A DNA stretch of 64,000 bases from an uncultured Winogradskyella sp. (GTDB lineage: Bacteria; Bacteroidota; Bacteroidia; Flavobacteriales; Flavobacteriaceae). Within the stretch, counting starts at the first letter, position 1, and each line of letters starts with the position of its first letter. Under the pieces are notes generated by a model. That model made no database searches, had not been told where the DNA came from, and saw only the letters and a list, made by a program, of their open reading frames with translations. The position numbers and the translations under genes are program-made. Location of the stretch: positions 1 through 64,000 of the forward strand of contig CAJXVG010000002.1 of the NCBI GenBank assembly GCA_913061495.1, given 5' to 3'. This document shows, piece after piece, positions 51,366-60,421 of the stretch.

Positions 51366-52868
51366 TTAAATTATAGTTATGATGTCGTTATGGTTGTTTT
51401 TATATTCCAGAGCATAGTTGAGTTCGCCTTTGGATTCAGCATATATGGTATATAATAATTGGTCTATTTCAATTTTTTCATTTAAATGGACATTCAAAAG
51501 AATCCCTGCCGATTTAGACTGCGGTGCGCCGGAAAGCTTGGCGAGTTTTGCTATCTTTCTATTATCTATGTGCTTTAAAACCCCAGAGTTTTCTGCTCTA
51601 ATTTCGGTTTTATAGGGTGCTAAAACAGGTTTTGAAAAGCGACCTTGCGCATTACAAATAGCAAGGAATTTTTTATAAGCCTGACCAGATTTGAGAATTT
51701 CACGTGCGGTTTCCAGTCCCTTTCCTTTTTCTACTTTTCCAGAAAGTTCTAATAGTTCAGTAGCTAAAAGCAATGCTCTTTCTGTTAAGTCTTTAGGTGC
51801 ATCTTCCTCATTTTTCAAAACTTTTAATATATCTATGGCTTCTAATGTAGGACCGATACCCCTTCCAACAGGCTGCGTGCCATCCGTAACTACAACTTTT
51901 ACATTCAAGTCAACAGATGTCCCAACGGTTTCCATATGATTTTTTAGTTTTTGAGCCATTTCGGTACTGCGAACCTTGGCGGTTTCACCCACGGGAATAT
52001 CAATGACCACGTGAGTGGAACCAGCTGCTGCTTTTTTAGAGAGTACCGAAGCAATGAGCTGCCCTTCACTATCAATATCCAAGGCTTTTTCAATTTTGAT
52101 GAGCACATCATCGGCAGGACTTAACTGCGCCGTGCCTCCCCAAACAAAACATCCGCCTTCTTTTTCTACTACAGTCTTTATTTCCTCGGAAGAGAGCGTA
52201 ACATTGGTCAATACTTCCATTGTATCTGCTGTGCCTGCTGGCGAAGTGATTGCCCGTGAGGATGTTTTTGGCATAGTAAGACCATACGCGGCAACAATGG
52301 CAACGACCAATGGTGTTGTTCTATTGCCAGGCAATCCACCAATGCAATGCTTGTCGACCACGATATCCTTGTTCCAGTTCAGTTGCTTTCCGGAAGCAAT
52401 CATTGCTTTAGTAAGGTCACTTATTTCATCAATATCCATTCGGTCGCCAGCACAGGCAGTAATAAATGCCGAAAGGTGGATGTTGGAATAATCGCCTTCC
52501 ACGATATCGGTTATGATGTTGTTATAGGCCTTATAATCCAGTTTTTTGTTATAGATTTTTGCCCTGACGTGGCTTAAGGATTCTATAGGTTCTAAATGGG
52601 AAACATACAATGTATCGTTTTGGGACACATTGAGTTTTTTCGCAGCAGCATCTGATAGTCCGATTTCATTGGGCAACAAGATATCAGAATTCAAAACATT
52701 AAGACTTGCCACGATTGATGTACTTGCGTTGGATATTCTTATTCGGGTAAGTGCCTCAAACCCTTCTGAAATACAGACGTGGCAATCTTCGCGCATATAC
52801 ACTACATTTTCGTTTTGGGTATAGATTCCGAGATGTTTATATTTTAATATGTTTGAGTGTGTGTCCAT
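51366..52868 (-). CDS. AMP phosphorylase-type enzyme (thymidine phosphorylase superfamily)
   Basis: The 500-residue enzyme matches the long AMP phosphorylase subfamily: about 85 extra N-terminal residues before the pyrimidine-phosphorylase core, a length near that of archaeal AMPpase, and the signature DKHCIGGLPGNRTTPLVV, ITSPAGTADTMEVL and GGTAQLSPADDVLI. In archaea this enzyme turns NMPs and phosphate into base and ribose 1,5-bisphosphate. There is no R15P isomerase or RuBisCO nearby, so the fate of the product is unclear; it may feed the adjacent PRPP-type enzyme. Confidence 0.85.
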   Translation of the reverse strand: MDTHSNILKYKHLGIYTQNENVVYMREDCHVCISEGFEALTRIRISNASTSIVASLNVLNSDILLPNEIGLSDAAAKKLNVSQNDTLYVSHLEPIESLSHVRAKIYNKKLDYKAYNNIITDIVEGDYSNIHLSAFITACAGDRMDIDEISDLTKAMIASGKQLNWNKDIVVDKHCIGGLPGNRTTPLVVAIVAAYGLTMPKTSSRAITSPAGTADTMEVLTNVTLSSEEIKTVVEKEGGCFVWGGTAQLSPADDVLIKIEKALDIDSEGQLIASVLSKKAAAGSTHVVIDIPVGETAKVRSTEMAQKLKNHMETVGTSVDLNVKVVVTDGTQPVGRGIGPTLEAIDILKVLKNEEDAPKDLTERALLLATELLELSGKVEKGKGLETAREILKSGQAYKKFLAICNAQGRFSKPVLAPYKTEIRAENSGVLKHIDNRKIAKLAKLSGAPQSKSAGILLNVHLNEKIEIDQLLYTIYAESKGELNYALEYKNNHNDIITII

Positions 52869-52896
52869 ATTTTATTGGTTGTTGTGATTTTTCGAT

Positions 52897-54273
52897 TTAT
52901 TCTATTTCTTCGATGGTGTATAATTGCGGAATTTCTGCATCCCACCCATAGGTTTCCTTGATGCCTTTTTGCAATGCTTCTGCACTCTCTTTTTCACCGT
53001 GTACAATGAAAATACGTTCGGGTTTGTTTTTTATCTTATCCATCCAGTCCATAAGTTCTGCGTGGTCTGCGTGTGCCGAAAGCCCTTCAATTTCTGCGAC
53101 CTGCATTTTAAACGGCACCCATTTTCCATATACTTTTAGTTCTTTTTCACCTTCCAATAATTTTCTGCCACGAGTGCCTTCAGCTTGATAGCCTACAAAA
53201 AGTAAGGTGTTATTTGGATTTTGTGCCTGTGTTTCAAGATAGTTAAGCATTCTTCCGCCTGTGAGCATTCCGCTTCCTGCAATCACGATTTTGGGTTTGT
53301 TATCTGTTCTTAATTCCATTGTTTCACGATAGCTGCTAACAACCGTAAAGTGCGAGCACATTTCGTCACATTCATTGTCTTCCAATCTGTGCCAATCCCG
53401 AGTTCTATGAAACAGTTCCAATACGTTGGCACCCATCGGACTGTCCATAATCATTTGTACTCTGGGGATTTTCTTTTCTTTCAATAATTTCCAAAAGATG
53501 AGCATCATTAGCTGGGCACGTTCTACCGAAAAACTTGGGACAAATAAGCTGCCACCTCTGTTGATGGTGTCATTGACCAATTTTTCAATTTGTGGAAGTG
53601 CTTCTACTTCATCGGGATGAAGCCTTCCTCCGTAGGTGGATTCAATAAATAACACATCCGCTTTCTTTGGCTTTAAGGGTGGAAACAGTAACAAATCATT
53701 TGTTCTGCCTATATCGCCAGAAAACACGAAACGTTTTCCGCGTATATCTAACTCAATGTATGTGGCACCAAGGATGTGTCCGTTGTATTGAAACCTCGCT
53801 TTCACATCTTTGAGAATGGGTAGCCATTGCGAGGGTGGTACTCCTTTGAAGTAAGGGATTGTTTTTTCTACATCATTTAAATCGTAAAGTGGTTCCGCAG
53901 GACTGTGTTTGGAATAGCCCTCTTTATTGGCACGTTCGGCATCCTGTTCTTGTATTTTGGCACTATCATTCAATATGATTTTTGCGATGTCCAAGGTGGG
54001 ATTGGTACCATAGATGGGGCCATTAAAGCCTTGCTTTACCAATCTCGGCAGATAACCTGTATGGTCCATATGGCCGTGGGTAAGCAAAACGGCATCAATA
54101 TCAGCAACATTAACAGGTGGGTACTCCCAGTTTTTAAGGCGTAATTCCTTCAATCCCTGAAAAAGTCCGCAGTCTATCAGTATCTTTCTATCTCCTGTAT
54201 CAACCAGATATTTTGAACCGGTTACTGTGCCTGCCGCTCCTAAAAAATGGATGTTTATTTTGTTGTTTTTCAT
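52897..54273 (-). CDS. MBL-fold metallo-hydrolase with beta-CASP and RNA-specificity domains
   Basis: The 458-residue protein resembles CPSF-type RNases. The metallo-beta-lactamase motif LLTHGHMDHTGYLP (HxHxDH), FSGDIGR and the distal His in GLSAHADH are in place. The beta-CASP insert has ADVLFIESTYGGRLHPD and VPSFSVERAQLMML, and the end RIFIVHGEKESAE matches the RMMBL RNA-specificity domain. It is probably a cytosolic RNA nuclease, which would fit next to enzymes that use nucleotides. Confidence 0.92.
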   Translation of the reverse strand: MKNNKINIHFLGAAGTVTGSKYLVDTGDRKILIDCGLFQGLKELRLKNWEYPPVNVADIDAVLLTHGHMDHTGYLPRLVKQGFNGPIYGTNPTLDIAKIILNDSAKIQEQDAERANKEGYSKHSPAEPLYDLNDVEKTIPYFKGVPPSQWLPILKDVKARFQYNGHILGATYIELDIRGKRFVFSGDIGRTNDLLLFPPLKPKKADVLFIESTYGGRLHPDEVEALPQIEKLVNDTINRGGSLFVPSFSVERAQLMMLIFWKLLKEKKIPRVQMIMDSPMGANVLELFHRTRDWHRLEDNECDEMCSHFTVVSSYRETMELRTDNKPKIVIAGSGMLTGGRMLNYLETQAQNPNNTLLFVGYQAEGTRGRKLLEGEKELKVYGKWVPFKMQVAEIEGLSAHADHAELMDWMDKIKNKPERIFIVHGEKESAEALQKGIKETYGWDAEIPQLYTIEEIE

Positions 54274-54288
54274 CTTTATGGTATTTAT

Positions 54289-54543
54289 TTAGAGTCCTCC
54301 ACAGCAGGACGGTGTATTGCTTTGGTTTTGGCTCGATTTATATAATTTTGTTATCTCATTATATAGATTTCGTGAATCCTCTTTGATATAAAGTGCTACC
54401 TTCTTAATAGAGTTAGTTTCTAACTCAACCATATCCAATAGAATTTCTATGGCCTCGTCAAGCAATTTCGGGTCGTCTTCGAGAGCTTCGTAAAACGGCT
54501 CAAAATCTAATTGGTTCTGTTGTTGTGAATTTTCTTTTTTCAT
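54289..54543 (-). CDS. Small acidic protein with a C-terminal CCGGL tail
   Basis: An 84-residue helical, acidic protein (FEPFYEALEDDPKLLDEAIEILLDM) ending SNTPSCCGGL. The adjacent cysteines at the very C-terminus suggest metal binding or a redox or anchoring role. No family is recognised. The gene lies between the ATP-cone gene and the MBL gene, 15 bases from the latter. Confidence 0.6.
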   Translation of the reverse strand: MKKENSQQQNQLDFEPFYEALEDDPKLLDEAIEILLDMVELETNSIKKVALYIKEDSRNLYNEITKLYKSSQNQSNTPSCCGGL

Positions 54544-54583
54544 TTGACTTTTTATTTAGAAATATTGATTGTTGCATTGTTTT

Positions 54584-55429
54584 TTATTGATGGACTGAAC
54601 ATAATTTTTCTGAATCTTCAAGAATCTTTTTATGTCTTTTTTTATCAATTCCTATTTTTTCCAAGAGCTTCGGACTTTCGTGAAGCTCTTTACAGAGTAC
54701 GATGCCTTCATCTAATAATTTTGTTTTTTCAGCTTTAGTAAGCGTTGTTAAAGCGGTTAAGGGATGTAGCCCAGATTTATCTATTCTGTCCTTGAGACCA
54801 TTTCCTCTTGGATAATCCCAACTGCTTAAAAGCATTCCAACACATTTCCCGTACTGAATGGCATCGGTTGTGAAACGCGTATTGGTGTACACAGCTCCTT
54901 TATGAAGTTTAGCCTCGTGACCTTTTTGGTGTTCCCATTGCTTTTCTACGTCCAAAAACCGTGAATGGATATATAATGGGATTTTTACATTACAAAACCT
55001 GCCTTGGTCGCTATGGTATTTGCATTCAATCATATAGTGTTTGTTTTCTTTTTGGGCGATAACATCAACTTCGTGCTGTACACAATTACCTTGAACAATA
55101 ACTCCCACCTTTGTGCTAAAGCCTTCCATCTCTAAAATCTTACCGACAAATTTTTCAAAAGGAAATCCTGATGGCCCTAATTCCATTATCGCTTTTTTTA
55201 GCTTGTATTTTGAGGCACTTACGCGAGATTTACGCTTAAGCATTTTAAATGCCATCTGATAGATTTTTTTTGTGGTAATTCCATCATAGAGTTGGCCTTC
55301 GACTTGTTCAACTATTTGCTGAATTAATTCTTCGCTCGCTTGTGAACGCCTTAAGGAATTGATAAGCTTATCTACATCAAAGGCTACCACATCACCAGAA
55401 TACTTCACTATGTTGATTGGATTTTTCAT
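54584..55429 (-). CDS. ATP-cone domain fused to an Mrr-like nuclease domain
   Basis: The 281-residue protein has an N-terminal ATP-cone (about residues 5-90: NIVKYSGDVVAFDVDKLINSLRRSQAS ... GITTKKIYQMAFKML), the nucleotide-sensing module of ribonucleotide reductases. It is joined to a PD-(D/E)xK core of the Mrr/restriction-endonuclease type: NCVQHEVDVIAQKENKHYMIECKYHS, with Glu/Asp then ExK. The C-terminal 80 residues are helical (DEGIVLCKELHESPKLLEKIG). It could be a nuclease controlled by ATP/dATP level. It overlaps the universal-stress gene by 4 bases. Confidence 0.82.
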   Translation of the reverse strand: MKNPINIVKYSGDVVAFDVDKLINSLRRSQASEELIQQIVEQVEGQLYDGITTKKIYQMAFKMLKRKSRVSASKYKLKKAIMELGPSGFPFEKFVGKILEMEGFSTKVGVIVQGNCVQHEVDVIAQKENKHYMIECKYHSDQGRFCNVKIPLYIHSRFLDVEKQWEHQKGHEAKLHKGAVYTNTRFTTDAIQYGKCVGMLLSSWDYPRGNGLKDRIDKSGLHPLTALTTLTKAEKTKLLDEGIVLCKELHESPKLLEKIGIDKKRHKKILEDSEKLCSVHQ

Positions 55430-56262
55430 TTTTTAATATGTATGGTCATTACTGGAAGCACGGAATGATTTGTAACGCCTTCGGCAATACTTTTTGAAAA
55501 TAGGCTCAAAAATCCCGTTTTTCCGTGAGTGCTCATTGCAATTAAATCTGCGGGCTGATGTTTTAAAAATGTATTGATGCCTGCTTCTACGGAAGACTCA
55601 TTATGGACGCTCATTGAGAAGTTTTTTAGATTGGGGAATTTTTCAAGAAATTCCTTTACAGGATTTAAACCAAGCTCTATGCTATTAAAGTCAGTTTCTG
55701 TGTTTACTCGTAACAAATGGATTTTAGCATCGCATTTTTTGGCTATTGACAATACTTCTTGAAATGGATGCGTGACATCCTCTTCAAAAGAAGAAACAAA
55801 TAGAATGTCCTTGAAGGGAAATGTGACATCCTCTTCTTTGACAACGATAATGGGCGCATTGGCTTTTCGAACTATTTTTTCAACATTACTACCAGTAATT
55901 TCTCTAATGACACCTTTGGTTCCACTACTGCCGGTAACGATGAAATCGTGATGGAAATGACCAGAATGTTCTAAAATATCTTTCTGTCCCGAATCAAATT
56001 GAAGAAAAGTTCGACATTTAAGACCTTCGTGCTCAGCCTTTTTTTCCAGTTCCCGCAATTTTGATTTAACGACTCCAATTTCCTTTAAAGTTTCGGGATA
56101 CCTTTTTTCTTTATGTTTATCCAGTTTTACCCAATCAACAGGGGTAGTCATTTGATGTAAAAAGTGTATCTCTGCATCGTATAGTTTGGCTATTTCGATA
56201 CCAAGATTTGCTGCTTTAGTGCAGTTTTTCGAGAAATCGGTAGGTACGAGTATGTTTTTCAT
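55426..56262 (-). CDS. Universal stress protein, two UspA domains
   Basis: A 278-residue protein from the ATG at 56262 (MKNILVPTDFSKNCTKAANLG); the longer track start adds 15 unlikely residues. Domain 1 ends with GSSGTKGVIREITGSNVEKIVR, the G-2x-G-9x-G(S) nucleotide loop of ATP-binding Usp. Domain 2 has MSTHGKTGFLSLFSKSIAEGV, a more divergent loop. Usp proteins help cells survive energy stress. A second Usp is cut by the right edge of the window. Confidence 0.88.
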   Translation of the reverse strand: MKNILVPTDFSKNCTKAANLGIEIAKLYDAEIHFLHQMTTPVDWVKLDKHKEKRYPETLKEIGVVKSKLRELEKKAEHEGLKCRTFLQFDSGQKDILEHSGHFHHDFIVTGSSGTKGVIREITGSNVEKIVRKANAPIIVVKEEDVTFPFKDILFVSSFEEDVTHPFQEVLSIAKKCDAKIHLLRVNTETDFNSIELGLNPVKEFLEKFPNLKNFSMSVHNESSVEAGINTFLKHQPADLIAMSTHGKTGFLSLFSKSIAEGVTNHSVLPVMTIHIKK

Positions 56263-56284
56263 AATTTTAGTTTTATTGTTTTTC

Positions 56285-57058
56285 TTATTGGGCGGTATAG
56301 CCACCATCGATAACCAGTTCGGAACCGGTCATAAATTTGGATTCATCAGAGGCCAGATATACAACTCCGTACCCTATATCGTCAGGTTCTCCCAAATGAC
56401 CAATTGGATGTAAACTTTCCAGTTGTTTTTTGCCTTCTTCTACGTCACCTTGAGCCTTGAGAAAATTCTCTACCATTGGGGTCCAGATATAAGCAGGATG
56501 GATAGAATTGATACGGATGCCATAGCCTTGTTTAGTACAATGTAGAGCGGCAGATTTAGTGAAAATGGTAACGCCGCCTTTACTTGCGTTATACGCAGGT
56601 AAATTGGGATCACCGATAAGTCCTTCAATGGAAGAGAAGTTGATGATGGAACCACCTTCATCTGTTTTCCTCATACCTTTTATCCCATATTTCGTGCCTA
56701 AAAAAGTGCCATTTAGGTTTATATCTATGAGGTTTTTCCAATCTTCAAGGGTTACATCTTCAACGGTTCCTCCGAGTCCTATTCCAGCAGAATTTGCTAA
56801 AATGTGTAATTTTCCATAAGTTTCAAGTGTAGTTTCAATAACGTTTTTCCATTCATCTTCTTTGGCAACATCTTGTTTAATGAATATGGCCTCACCACCG
56901 TCTTCTTTTATTTGTTGAACTACTTTTTTACCACCTTCTTCGTCTATATCTGACACGACTATTTTTGCTCCTTCTCGTGCCAATAGTTTAGCACTTGATT
57001 TTCCCAAACCAGATGCTCCTCCTGTGACAATGGCTACTTTATTTTTTACTCGTTTCAT
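56285..57058 (-). CDS. Short-chain dehydrogenase/reductase
   Basis: The 257-residue classical SDR has NAD(P) motif TGGASGLG, the NSAG motif (LANSAGIG), and catalytic Ser and Tyr-xxx-Lys in INFSSIEGLIG and PAYNASKGG. It resembles glucose-1-dehydrogenase or cyclohexanol-type SDRs; the substrate is unknown. An Asp at the end of beta-2 (VVSDIDEEGG) favours NAD. Its role may be alcohol or sugar redox balance in the adjacent fermentation-type genes. Confidence 0.88.
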   Translation of the reverse strand: MKRVKNKVAIVTGGASGLGKSSAKLLAREGAKIVVSDIDEEGGKKVVQQIKEDGGEAIFIKQDVAKEDEWKNVIETTLETYGKLHILANSAGIGLGGTVEDVTLEDWKNLIDINLNGTFLGTKYGIKGMRKTDEGGSIINFSSIEGLIGDPNLPAYNASKGGVTIFTKSAALHCTKQGYGIRINSIHPAYIWTPMVENFLKAQGDVEEGKKQLESLHPIGHLGEPDDIGYGVVYLASDESKFMTGSELVIDGGYTAQ

Positions 57059-57105
57059 AATTTTAAACTTTAAGATTAAACGATTAATTATTAAGTTTTT
57101 TTTGT

Positions 57106-58095
57106 TCAGGGAATCTCATTTCCTGAAACTTTTCCTTTTTCAAAACAATCCAGATTATAGATTGTAGTTTCTGCAATATTGGTCAATGCTGTTTCGGTCA
57201 AAAAGGCTTGATGACTTGTAATTAGTACATTATTGAAAGTCATTAACCGTGCAATTACATCGTCCTGTAATATATCTTCGGAATGGTCTTCAAAAAACAA
57301 CCCTTCTTCCTCCTCATACACATCGATGCCGAAATAGCCAATTTTTTTAGACTTTAAGCCTTCGATAACCGCTTTGGTGTCGACCAGTCCTCCACGACTT
57401 GTATTGATAAGCATTACCCCTTGTTTCATCAATGAAATATGCTTTGCATCAATCAAATGTTTAGTTGAAGCTGTAAGTGGAACGTGAAGACTTATGATAT
57501 CGGACTGTTTGCAAATGGTCTCGCAATCTGTGTAGCGAACACCATATAAATTGATAAGGTTTTCATCTTCAACTATATCGTGTACAAGGATATTACAGCC
57601 AAAACCGTGTAGAATTTTAACCAATACAGCGCCTATTTTCCCTGTTCCTATTACACCTACAGTTTTTCCGTTTAAGTCGAAACCTGTAAGTCCGTTTAAA
57701 GAAAAATTTTGGTCGCGTACCCTATTGTGTGCTTTAATCAGTTTTCGGTTAAGTGCGAGTATTAAAGCCATTGTATGCTCTGCAATGGCATAAGGGGAAT
57801 AGGCAGGAACACGTGCCACTTTGATTCCAAGTTCTGATGCTTTTTTTAAATCAACGTGATTGAAACCTGCCGAACGTAATGCGATAAATTTTATGCCCAG
57901 TTTGTGTAAAATAACCAAAACTTCCGAAGAGGCATCGTCACTTGAGAAAAGTGCTATGGCCTTTGAACCTTTTGCCAATAAAGCGGTTTCCTTTGTTAGC
58001 CGAAATTCCAGAAAATTCAATTGATGTTTTCCTTTATTAGCGTTTTCAATGGAAGGCTTATCGAATTTATGTGTGCTGTATATTATTGTTTTCAT
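57106..58095 (-). CDS. ldhA: D-lactate dehydrogenase-type 2-hydroxyacid dehydrogenase
   Basis: The 329-residue NAD-dependent enzyme has Rossmann motif GVIGTGKIGA, catalytic Arg in ALRSAGFNHVDL, Glu in YEEEEGLFFED region and His in TSHQAFLTETAL. This pattern and length match fermentative D-lactate dehydrogenases (LdhA) rather than formate or glycerate enzymes. It would turn pyruvate to D-lactate and restore NAD. It lies 3 bases after phosphofructokinase in a glycolysis-like run. Confidence 0.87.
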   Translation of the reverse strand: MKTIIYSTHKFDKPSIENANKGKHQLNFLEFRLTKETALLAKGSKAIALFSSDDASSEVLVILHKLGIKFIALRSAGFNHVDLKKASELGIKVARVPAYSPYAIAEHTMALILALNRKLIKAHNRVRDQNFSLNGLTGFDLNGKTVGVIGTGKIGAVLVKILHGFGCNILVHDIVEDENLINLYGVRYTDCETICKQSDIISLHVPLTASTKHLIDAKHISLMKQGVMLINTSRGGLVDTKAVIEGLKSKKIGYFGIDVYEEEEGLFFEDHSEDILQDDVIARLMTFNNVLITSHQAFLTETALTNIAETTIYNLDCFEKGKVSGNEIP

Positions 58096-58098
58096 AAT

Positions 58099-59070
58099 TT
58101 ATGTTCCAAATAGTTCTAAGAGTTCGTGCAGTTCTTTATTGACCTGATGTTGTTTAACCACTTCACTAAAAGGGGTTAAGTGCAATTGATTGTTTAAAAT
58201 CCCAACCATTACATTCTTTTTACTTTGTAAAAGTGATTTTACGGCTTCCACCCCAAGCCTAATACCCAACATTCTATCTAAAGCTGACGGATTTCCACCT
58301 CGCTGTATATGGCCAAGCTTTGTTATGCGTAAATCGACATTGGGATTGACTTCCTTTATTTTTGAAGAAACAAGTTCGGCACCAATTTCGTCACCTTCAG
58401 AAACTACGATTAGAAAAGCATCCTCGCTATTGTAATTTTTCACTTTATTCAATAGGTTAATAAAGTCCTTACCGCTCTCTGGAATTAAAATGGCGTCCGC
58501 ACCAACCGTCAAACCAGAATGAATGCCAATATAACCCGAATCCCTTCCCATTACTTCCACGATAAATACCCGATTGTGAGATTCGGCAGTATCCCTTATT
58601 TTATCAATATTTTCAATGGCTGTGTTAACTGCGGAATCAAAACCAAGGGTGTAATCCGTACCCGAAATATCGTTGTCAATAGTTCCGGGAATCCCTATGA
58701 ATGGGATATCGCATATCTCTGAAAAAGCAAGTAATCCCTTAAATGTACCATCGCCACCAATGGCAATCAACGCGTCTATTTTGTTTGCATTTAGGGTTTG
58801 CGAGGCTTTTTTTCGACCGTCAAGTTCCAGAAAACGTTTGCTTCGCGCCGTCTTAAGAATAGTGCCACCCTTTTGGGTCAGTTTTTGTAATTCGTGTGAT
58901 TTTAATTGAACCAAGTCACCGTCTATCAATCCTTCATATCCTTTTCTAAAACCACTAACTTTTATACCAGTTGCTTCAGCCGTTTTTGCAATGGCGTACA
59001 AGGCTGAATTCATCCCTGGACTATCACCTCCAGAGGTAAATACACCTATATGTTTTATAGTATTATCCAT
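58099..59070 (-). CDS. pfkA: ATP-dependent 6-phosphofructokinase
   Basis: The 323-residue PFK has the ATP loop GVFTSGGDSPGMNSAL, AIGGDGTFKG (Gly at the PPi/ATP switch), PGTIDNDISGTDYTLGFDSA (Gly rather than Lys, so ATP not PPi) and VEVMGRDSGYI. It makes fructose 1,6-bisphosphate, the substrate of the aldolase encoded two genes away. Start and length are normal. Confidence 0.94.
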   Translation of the reverse strand: MDNTIKHIGVFTSGGDSPGMNSALYAIAKTAEATGIKVSGFRKGYEGLIDGDLVQLKSHELQKLTQKGGTILKTARSKRFLELDGRKKASQTLNANKIDALIAIGGDGTFKGLLAFSEICDIPFIGIPGTIDNDISGTDYTLGFDSAVNTAIENIDKIRDTAESHNRVFIVEVMGRDSGYIGIHSGLTVGADAILIPESGKDFINLLNKVKNYNSEDAFLIVVSEGDEIGAELVSSKIKEVNPNVDLRITKLGHIQRGGNPSALDRMLGIRLGVEAVKSLLQSKKNVMVGILNNQLHLTPFSEVVKQHQVNKELHELLELFGT

Positions 59071-59072
59071 AG

Positions 59073-60413
59073 TTATAAAGCTTCTTTTTTAAGAATTTCA
59101 GTCTTTTTTATACCATACAGTCTATTAAAAACCATACAAGCTGTGAGGTCACCCGTTACGTTTACAGCTGTTCTGAACATTCCCAATAGTCTTTCTACAC
59201 CAATGATAATGATGATGCCTTCGGCTGGTATACCGACACTTCCCAAAACAGAAGCGAGTATCACCACACCACCTCCGGGAATTGCAGGTGTGCCAATGGA
59301 AGCAGCAACGATGGTTACGATGACCACAATAATATTGAGCAAACTCATTTCCAAGCCATAGGCTTGGGCTATGAATAGCGTAGTTATGGTTTGATAGAGT
59401 GCAGTGCCATCCATATTGACGGTTGCACCTATGGGGATGATAAAATTGCTAATGGTCTTGTCAACCTTCAATTCTTCTTCGGCTGTTTGAAGGGAAAGTG
59501 GCATCACGGCTGCAGAGCTTGTGGTTGAAAAGGCCAATAATTGAACGTCCCTTATTTTTTTTAGGAAATGCATAGGGTTTGCTTTTCCAAGAAGCACAAT
59601 TAGTCCTAAATAGAAAATTACCAAAAGTAACAGACCGAGCAGGACGACACCAACATAATAGGTGAGACCAGAAAGAGAACTTAAACCAACACTAGAGGTA
59701 AGCTGCGCCATAAGACCGAAAACAGCAATAGGCACTAGAAGCATTGACCATTTTACTACTGTCATACAGACTTCCTGAATGGCACTTAGAAGTAGCTTTA
59801 CTGGGCGCAGTAAGGCATTTTCTAGTGATAGCACAGCTACACCAATAATGATTGTGAAAATCACGATACTCAACATTTCACCGCTAACCATAGACGCCAA
59901 GGGGTTTTCGGGAAGCAGGTTTGAGATGGCATCAGGAATTGTTTCAATTCCGAAGGAAAGCTCGGGTTCATCAGTTGAAACTGCCATAATTTCATTATGC
60001 TCTTTTAGTGATTGTTGATGAAGAAAACGACCCGGTCTAAAAATTTGGGATAGTATCGTACCTATGCTAACCGAAACTATTGTTGTGCCCAAAAAATACA
60101 GTAAAACACCACCGCCAAGTTTTTTTAGACTATCCTTATCGTTACTTACGATTCCTGTGATGATAGAAGCCACAATCAACGGAATCATAATCATTTGAAC
60201 CAGTTTCAGAAATAGTACACCAGGCAATGCCAGCCAATTCCCCGCGATATCTGCGGTTTCTTTAGAAATCCATCCATTTTGTGGGCTTAACAACAAACCA
60301 AATCCGACACCTAAAAACAAGGCAATGATTACCTTAAGCCATAAGCGACTTTCTACCAGTTTGAGAAGGTAGTGGTTAAGTGATTTTAATGATTTTATCT
60401 CAGTGTCAAACAT
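59073..60413 (-). CDS. Dicarboxylate/amino-acid:cation symporter (DAACS family)
   Basis: The 446-residue membrane protein has eight or more helices, with the hairpin regions and signature NMDGTALYQTITTLFIA, and a SFSTTSSAAVMPL-like serine-rich loop (AFSTTSSAAVMPLSLQ). It is likely to import Glu, Asp or C4-dicarboxylates with Na+ or H+. In this context it could supply or export fermentation acids. It is placed between pfkA (2-base gap) and the aldolase (8-base gap). Confidence 0.92.
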   Translation of the reverse strand: MFDTEIKSLKSLNHYLLKLVESRLWLKVIIALFLGVGFGLLLSPQNGWISKETADIAGNWLALPGVLFLKLVQMIMIPLIVASIITGIVSNDKDSLKKLGGGVLLYFLGTTIVSVSIGTILSQIFRPGRFLHQQSLKEHNEIMAVSTDEPELSFGIETIPDAISNLLPENPLASMVSGEMLSIVIFTIIIGVAVLSLENALLRPVKLLLSAIQEVCMTVVKWSMLLVPIAVFGLMAQLTSSVGLSSLSGLTYYVGVVLLGLLLLVIFYLGLIVLLGKANPMHFLKKIRDVQLLAFSTTSSAAVMPLSLQTAEEELKVDKTISNFIIPIGATVNMDGTALYQTITTLFIAQAYGLEMSLLNIIVVIVTIVAASIGTPAIPGGGVVILASVLGSVGIPAEGIIIIIGVERLLGMFRTAVNVTGDLTACMVFNRLYGIKKTEILKKEAL

Positions 60414-60421
60414 TCTGTTGA

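Noticed and set aside
52015-52491. 158-residue plus-strand ORF
   Set aside because: Antisense to the AMP phosphorylase-type gene; no domain.
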